Assembly (NCBI GenBank): GCA_033980235.1
Contig: CM067069.1
Span: forward strand, 15,919,150 to 15,983,149
Source of the DNA: Diadema setosum
Lineage: Eukaryota; Echinodermata; Echinoidea; Diadematoida; Diadematidae
Reading direction: 5' to 3'
Length of the DNA: 64,000 nt
The notes beneath the pieces are model-generated. The model saw only the letters and a list, made by a program, of their open reading frames with translations, had not been told where the DNA came from and did not search any database. Positions within the stretch are counted from its first letter, which is position 1; every line of letters begins with the position of its first letter. Positions 48,401-57,400 of the stretch are shown piece after piece. The translations under genes and the position numbers were made by a program.

Positions 48401-51400
48401 TCTAGAGTTCTAAGTGAGGAGTGTGTGCCTGGATTTTCAAGAAATGAAAAGACATGTCCAGGCTCACACTAGTTAGGCCAAGTAAAAAAAGAAAGTAGTT
48501 TCTCGTCCGGGTTTTTTGAGCAAGGCGATGAGGGAGGTCCTTACTATTTGATATCTTACTATTTTTTCAAGGATTGTCAAAATGAAAGTGATATGTGTTT
48601 CTCGTCCGGTAATTCTGAGAAAGGTAAAGAGAGAGAGGGCTTTACTATTTTCTATATCCAATTTATGAAATAAAATATCACTCTGGTAGCTGTGTTATGA
48701 GAGACCAGGTCCCAAGTATATGTCTTGCCTGCACTCTGTGCATTTTCAAACAAATATATATATGTACAATACTTGAAATGAAACTTCATGCATGCAGATT
48801 ATACATTTGCTTTTTCTTTTCACTACAGATGTCAAGGGAAAATGACCATCTTAAAACTGGTATTTAGTGTTGTAATGGCATTTCTGATACCAGTGTACTT
48901 GCAATTCTGATGTATTGTGCTATTAATTGAAACAGGTATAAAACATGTCTTTCAACAAAATGTACGACTGAAATAAATTCCATGATATTCAAAACACTGC
49001 TTTATTTATCATTGGTGTTTGTGACTTTTTGTGTCCAAACAGCTGGTATGTATCTGCATTTCTTCACAGTACAATAATTGTAGCACATTCAACTGGAAAC
49101 TGGCTTGTACAATTGCAGATGGATGTCAAAATGATACTGATATGGCATTATAGCATTAAACATTTAAAGATGTTTCTTCATGTTCTAAAAAGACATTTGA
49201 TAATCACTCATCATTTGGATGATGAATGATTGTATACCACACTACAGAAGATACGACTCACGGCCGTGTCCGTGAATTTACATCGTAAAGAAAAGTATCC
49301 CGCAGAAATACGAGACAAACCAGAATCCGTGGAAAAGTTATTTATTTTGTAGATACACCCATTTAATAATTCTACATTTGCTGGAAAAGCGCATTCATTT
49401 CATCTTCAAAATATAACAATACATCGCCGTCAGATGCAACGTTACAGAGCAGAGTGCACGGGCCTCTACACAGCTACAGACACGCACACTTTGCCAATAA
49501 ACGGTGCGGCACGGCCACTGCATTACCGTACCTTCCGACACTGCACGCACATGCACATAATCACAATGACAGGAAAATGTATACAAACTCCATACAATCC
49601 TCACAAGCATTTGTACAGTACAATTCATCCGCTTAAAATATGAGAAACGGGGAAAAATATGAACAATGCGTGAAATACGCGTGGAATATCAGCGATTGTT
49701 CGCAAAAATGTTGCCGCTATCGCGTTCACGACGTACCAAGTGCGCTGTACATCACAGCCCAGGCCCGCCCGCGGCCCGCCCATCCAACTACAGTTCGACT
49801 GCTTTGTGTAGCAGTGTGAAATGCATGCGTTATTACATACGCACTACAGAAGCTACAGCTGTACTACAGCTATTACAGAGGACACAAGGCGTAATTAGAA
49901 ATGAGACATCACCATTGGTAGGTGAATATTATTGTCAATTTCTTTTTTCGGCGGCCGAAAAAAATAGTAAATATCAAAAAAGTCGATTCGGCAACTGAAA
50001 ATCGATGCGGGTGGGGAGCGGGCTGGGACAGGAATTATGAATTTCTTGGTATTTTCAGCGCCATTTTGAAAATAGTAAATAGTAAAAAAATCAATGCGGC
50101 GGCCAAAATCGAAGCGCGCGAGGACGAGAAACTGGTTTCTTTTTTTACTTGGCCTTACCATAAAAGGGTCCAAGTAGAAAAACTGCTGAAAAGCTACTTT
50201 CCCATTCATTTTATGATACCAAACTTCACAAATAATGTAGAAGAAGAACAGCTCTTTCAGAAAATATGGAAAGATAAAAATTAACTTGGTTGACCCATTT
50301 CACCTTTTTTGAGTCCTCATGTATCAAATCAAGGAGTATGACCTTTCCTTCTTTTTGTTTTTTGTTTTGTGATGCACGGTAACAAATGGTCACAGCATTG
50401 TGCCATGACCGTTTAGAGTACTTCTGTACAATGTAAATTTGTGAAGTATCACTGATGCTCGAGGAAAGCAAACTTTCCAAGGACCACTATGTTATACCGA
50501 AAACAAATTGCAGTGCTCAGTAGTACCATGGAGCTACTCTTTTGGTAGCTCCATGGTAGTACCATAAAATTCTGAGCACTGTGATGTAGCACCGGAAGTT
50601 AGACCCCTACACAGCTATGTATTTCCTGCTGTTGACTCTTTGGTAAATTACTTTGGAGACATTCCAAAAGTCCATTTCCAGGCACTGAGTCAATACCTTA
50701 TACTATTACACCGATGTGCCCACAACTGATATAGAAGAATGGTCTGTATACCCTGTGCACTTGAATTCTCCTGGGGCAGCTGATAACACCATTTGAATGA
50801 TGTACATGTAAGGCTGTATTCACATAGAAGTATACGGTAAACGGTATTTGCTATTCGCTATACGCTATTTGGGCATGGCGGGTCACGTAAGCTAGCACGT
50901 GTGTCCTACTATGGCGCCGTCAAGTCAACCCAGTACACCATCACCTGCACTGGTATCAATTCCCTATCCAAGCAGGGAGGATTTCTTCCTCCTACACAAC
51001 CACCCCAGCAATCTTATTAAGAGTTTATAAACTGAGATTACATTGGAACGTAAAATTTTTGTTACAAGAAAGATATAAATTGAGTATATGAATAATAAAA
51101 AAAAAAAAAACTGCCCAACTCCATCCTGGGGTCATTTTTTGGGGTAAATCAATTAAAACTGATTATTTTTAATTTGTTGAATAACATTATATTTGATCAT
51201 GATATACAACACTGCATCAGAATATCAGTCTACATGTTTATTTTTGCTAAAGGGCAAATCTAGACCAAAATTTTCATCATTTCATAAATGAGAGATGGTA
51301 TACGCTGCATGAAAATCGAACAAGCACGATTCCCACTATACTATGCTACACGCAGCTGTACGGCATTTTCCAATAGTGCCCTCTTATGTGACCCAGTATT

Positions 51401-54400
51401 AGGAAATCCTATCGTTCGATTCAAGCTATTCGCGTGCCCTTGAAAACGTGCACCGTATACCCGAATAGTGTATTTGTACTCCAATGCCCCCAGCCTAATG
51501 GACACAGTAGTTATGTTTACACGCTGTTCCTAACTTTAAAGGTAGGGGATACCTTTTACAGACCTCCCAAAATGCAGCAAAACATTAAATATGAACCTCA
51601 GGGGACTTGTTTAGGCCACTGCTGAGAAATTTGGAAGTCAACAGTTATCTACAATTTGAATAATGCACAAAACTCAACTACTCAGTAGTTCTGTGTGTCA
51701 GCCACACTTAAGCCTTTTTGTTGCAGTATAAACACAAATCTAAAAGTATAAGAGCTGATGTAATAACATATAGAATGTGTGGCAAGAATGTATATAGAAA
51801 TGTTTGTAAGTTTTGATGAACTTTCTTCACAAAATATACGTGATGGACACACATGCAGTGCATGGGTCTGCAAAGGTAGCCTATTAATGTACTGGAATTT
51901 ACGGTGAGCCCCGAAAAAAAATTCAATTTAAAATCTAACGGTCAATAAAAATGTACTAAATGTTACCTTCCACTTTCAATACTTTATGGGAGTTTCTAAA
52001 ATGATACTCTCTTCAACATACCACTGTATTTATACAACTCTTCATTTGAGGCATGCAAATGGGATTCCCTACCTTTAAAGGTACTAGCCCACATTTGCAA
52101 ACCCACGAAAATCGAAACTGCATAAAACAGGTCCAATATGACTTCAAGTAAAAGTTATAACAGTAACATACCTCACCTGTCGCTCTTTGTCTATGATACC
52201 ATTCGATAAAAGAGAGAAAATCATCGTTTTAAAATCAATTTTCAAACAAGGTCAACCCGACCCAAAATCGAATTACGAGCGCGGGCTATAGCTACGTACA
52301 TTGTACATGTAACACGTACGTGGACCAGAGCTAGCGAGCGTTATACGCATGCATACGGATTACGGTGCATTTTCATTTATTTTTATGAAAGTAATGGACT
52401 AATTGGAACAAAATTTTGCACAGGTGTTACTGTAATCATACCCAAACTCCATGCTAACTATGAGACCAATTGCTGCAGGTTTACAAATGTGGGCTAATAC
52501 CTTTAAGGCCAAGTAAAAAAAGAAAGTAGTTTCTCGTCCGGGGATGACGGAGGTCCTTACTATTTGATATCTTACTATTTTTTCAAGGATTGTCAAAATG
52601 AAAGTAATATGTGTTTTTCGTCCGGTAATTCTGAGAAAGGTAACGAGAGAGGGCTTTACTATTTTCTATATCCAATTTATGAAATGAAATATCACTCTGG
52701 TAGCTGTGCTATGAGAGACCAGGCCCCAAGTGTATGTCTTGCCAGCACTCTGTGCATTTTCAAACAAATAGATATTATGTACCATACTTGAAATGAAACT
52801 TCATGCATGCAGAAATACATTTGCTGTTCCTTTCCACTACAGATGTCAAGGGAAAATGACCATCTTAATACTGGTATTTAGTGTTGTCATGGCATTTCTG
52901 ATACCAGTGTACTTGCAATTCTGATGTATTGTGCTATTAATTAAAACAGGTATAAACCACTCTATCAACAAATGTACGACTGAAATAAATTCCATGATAT
53001 TCAAAATGCTGCTTTATTTATCGTTGGTGTTTGTGACTTTTTGTGTCCACACAGCTGCGCTGAAGGCCTATCTGCATCTCTTCACAGCACAATTGTAGCA
53101 CATTGAACTGGAAACTGGTTGGTACAATTGCAGATGGATGTCAAAATGATACTGATTTGGTATTATAGCATTAAACATTTAAACATGTTTCTTCATGTTC
53201 TAAAAAGAAATTTGATAAGCACTCATCATTTGGATGATGAATGATTCAATCACACTATAGGTGATACGACTCACGGCCGTGTCCATGAATTTCGTACATC
53301 GTAAAGAATAGTATCCCGCAGAAATACGAGACAAACCAGAATCCGTAGAAAAGTTATTTATTTTGTAGATACACCCATTTAATAATTCTACATTTGCTGG
53401 AAAAGCGCACTCATTTTCTCTTCAAAATAGAATACATCGCCGTCAGATGCAACGTTACAGAGCAGAGTGTTTGGGCCTTACACATTCGAATGTGTTCATG
53501 CGTGCGTGCAGACAGCTGACAGACCAGGGGGACCCTGACAGCTACAGACACGCATACCCGGCACGGCCACTGCATATCACACGCACTGGCACTGTACCTT
53601 CCGACACTGCACACACATGCACATGGTCACAATGACATGAAAATGTATACAGTGTAAAACTCGATACAATCCTCACAAGCATTTGTACAGTACAATTCAT
53701 CCGCTTAAAATATGAGAAACGGGGAAAAATAAGAACAATGCGCGAAATATGCGTGGAATATCAGCGATTGTTCACAAAAAAATGTTGCCACTATCGCGTT
53801 CACGACGTACCGAGTGCGCTGTACATCACAGCCCAGGCCCGCGCGCCGGCGCCCATCCCACTACAGTTCGACTGCTTTGTGGGTCATCCTTCTTGCCGAG
53901 CTCGCAGTGTGAAATGCATGCGTTGTCTATACGCACTACAGAAGCTACAGCTGTACTAAGTAGAGGACGCAAGGCGTATTTAGAAATGAGAAATCACGAT
54001 TGGTAGGTGAATTGTTGATATTTTTTTTTTTTGCCGCCGAAAAAATAGTAAATATAAAAAAAGTTGATGCGGCAACTGAAATTCGAGGCGGGCGGGGAGC
54101 GGGCTGGGACGAGAATTATGAATTTCTTGGTATTTTCAGCGCCATTTTGAAAATAGTAAATAGTAAAAAAATCGATGCGGCGGCCAAAATCGATGCGCGC
54201 GAGGACGAGAAACTGGTTTCTTTTTTTACCTGGCCTAAGTTTAGGTTGAAAACTTAACTCTTGGTGCTCAGCTTGAACTTTAGCATGAACCTCGGCTTCT
54301 TCTTCGTTTCCAGGTCAACCTCCAGCTGTGCATAACGTGACCATGCTTTAAAGATTACTGTTTGTCTTTGCTTGCACAAGGAATGTGATGGTTGTTTACT

Positions 54401-57400
54401 GGCACTATCTCTTGAGGGGAATAAGTCTCTTCTCCAATTGCAGGGGGTGAAGAAGATACGTTCTGAAAGATGATTTTATGTCACTGTCTTCACAGATGCA
54501 TTCTATTTTAAACTTTCATGTTTCCTGTGTCCTGCAAAGTGAGATAGTACTTTATATAATTGCTCAATGGGTCTGTACAGTACTGTATATGCCGAATATT
54601 TCGCAAGGTTTTTATTTTTGCGAATTTTTTGCGAGTCAGCTGCTATTCGCGAAATTAAAAACACGCGAAAATATTGACTCTAATACTGATATGAATGTGA
54701 CGTACACGTATACATTTTCTCCATTCAGTACAGGACTCCACGATCGCGAATTTAACCACTCGCGAAATTGTCGGGAAGTCCCAATTCGCGAAAATTTAGA
54801 CTCGCGAAATATATGGCGTATACAGAAAGTGGAGCTACACGTATACATGTCAGTGTACAATGTATCTGTGCTGACCTTCAAAACACTGCAGAATTTAAAA
54901 TGTAGCCTGCAATGTACAGTACTTGCACAATGGCTTAGGCTACTAAAACAGGCATCTGGGCACAAAAGAGAAAAGTAAACAAAGACCCTCAATCATTTAA
55001 CAGTAATAATGGTCCAAGTTCAGTACATGTAGGCAAGTACCGGTATGAAAAAAAAAAAGAAAAAGAAAAAAAAAAAGGAACCCATTATACACTGTATGCT
55101 TATTTGAGTTGATATTGGTGTTTATTATGAATTCCACGAGACAAGAACTTGGAGTGTACCTTCTCTCCATGTAGAGGGCTAGCCAGTCACTCATGAACTG
55201 CTACTCTATACATAAGCTCATAGTCCAGGGGTGAAAGTGACATCCAGCTATTGTTTGTCTTCTTCTCACTGGGATTCCTTCTTTCAGACGGAACAATGAG
55301 ATTGCTAGGCAATACTCCACACAACTAGAGTCAAGCTCCACTAGGCACAAGGATGGATGGGTGCACCATGTGCAGGGTCTCACACCTGAACGGTCAATCG
55401 AGAGGCAGAAGGAAGCATGGCCCCATTCATCACCAGTTTCATCTTTCTGCCTCACAACTACAGTGCTAACAACGTTCTGCATCTGATGAAACTTGGGGAA
55501 ACACTGTCCCCACAGAGACATACTGTGGTGTTTGGCGTTTGAGAGAAAAATCATGATTTTGAAAAAAACAAAAACAGTTGACTGCACTAAAAGTTAATAC
55601 TTGTTTCATGCTTGGTTTCCAGTACGATTAGGGTACAGAAGATTAATTTGCTTTATTTTAGTACTAACATGAATTCCAACAGTCGGAAGTGAACATTTTT
55701 CATGTAACCTCCACATGTGGGATCTTAATCTGTCATACTTCATTCTCTCTTAATCAATTATGACAAGTGTTGTTGGTGGCACACAGATATTACATAATTA
55801 TGTTTGTACACTACGCAGCAAAAATGACAACACAACTCTTTAAAATTTGAACTATATATAGTATTTCATTGGGGACAGGATCTCACTTAACCTGTTGAGG
55901 ACGGACTGATTTTGCTACAACACGCATTTCCCATAGACACCTGCCCGAGTGTACAGTGTATACTCGGGACTCGTCCTCAACGGGTTAAAACCACAATTTA
56001 AACTACAAATCTTCTTGCTGTAACAAACTGGTATCCCTGGTAGTATGGTACAGTGTGCAATAATACTGTAATCATCCTTGGTCCTAAAATCCATTTAAAT
56101 GGATCCTGATTCCAATTACACACAGGTGGTGGAAATACAAATCTACAATGTACACCATGGTACTATTGTAGCTGGCAATCGACACGAGTTGAAGATTATT
56201 GCTGTAAAAAAACTAAAGCTCATGGGAAATAGACAAGTGGTATCACAATCACTTTTCAAGCATAACCAGTTAGTTAAAGTTGGTAGCAATGACAGATAAA
56301 TTGCCTTCTTATCCCTACCCCACCCCCAAAAGAAAAACAGTATTAAATACTGAAGACATAGGTGTATGCAAAGGGGGGGGGGGGGGGGGGGGGGGGGGTG
56401 TCAGGATGGTCGTACGACCCACCCCCCCCCCCCCCAAATTTTCAAAAGGTCCACTTTTTGTAAAAGACATTTTTGTTTTTTGAGGGCTTTTTACTCTATA
56501 TAGGCCTACAACAGGGAAAAAAGTGACCGGTGTTCCAGCAAATTGTCAAAAACCTCGTAAATTTCGTAACTTACAATGTAGTTTTAATATGCCATAATTT
56601 ACCTTATTTCTAAGCCGCACTGCCATGCCGAAAAAGTCACTTTTGTATGCACCAAATGGCCCCATTTTAAGATATAAAATTCAAAAACTCCCTACCGTGG
56701 GAGGGGGGGGGGGGGGGAACATGTCCCCCCTCCCACACCCTCCCCCCCCGCTCGGTCGCTCTGCTTCCTCGCAAAGGTAAAGGTCCAAAAATTTTTATTA
56801 CGACCCCCCCAGAAAAAATCCTGGATACACCCCTGGAAGAGAAGTTTTTTCTCTCTTTCTGAAAATGGATAGAAAACAACTGGTCTAAATTCTGACCTAC
56901 TGGAATTTTCATTCAGTGAATTGCGAATCCCTGCCCTAGTTGTATGGTAATGAAAGCTCTCATATCATTATTGCAAGAACAATGCAATGAATGGACATAA
57001 TTTTGTTGATGGATGCCAGAAACTGGCTGTTCAAACTCCCTTCACTCATACAATGTATGTGATACAAAGTCAAGAGAATGATGACAAATTTTCAACTGAA
57101 CAGCAAGAGCTACTTACATGTGTATATTCCTGTGTTTGCTGGAGTATGTTTGTGCATTCTCTCTCTCTCTCTCTCTCTCTGAACTATGAATTTCTGATGA
57201 AATTAATGTTTCCTTGTCGATCATTCTAAGCAGCTACGGACTACCAATTAGCATCAAGCAATCAAGGCTGCATAAATATCAACAGCTTCAAATTCTGCAG
57301 TGCTCAGCAATATTACCTCTAAAGTGTATTGTACCATCAATCAGCCCTAGTCATAATTCTGAACATGAAAGGGGGGGGGGGGGGGGAATAGAGGAGAAAA

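Noticed and set aside
49666..49998. 110-codon frame in PIF/Harbinger-like copy B
   Set aside because: The corresponding frame in copy C (53738-54006) is shifted and diverged in an unconstrained way, so it is not a conserved gene of the element.
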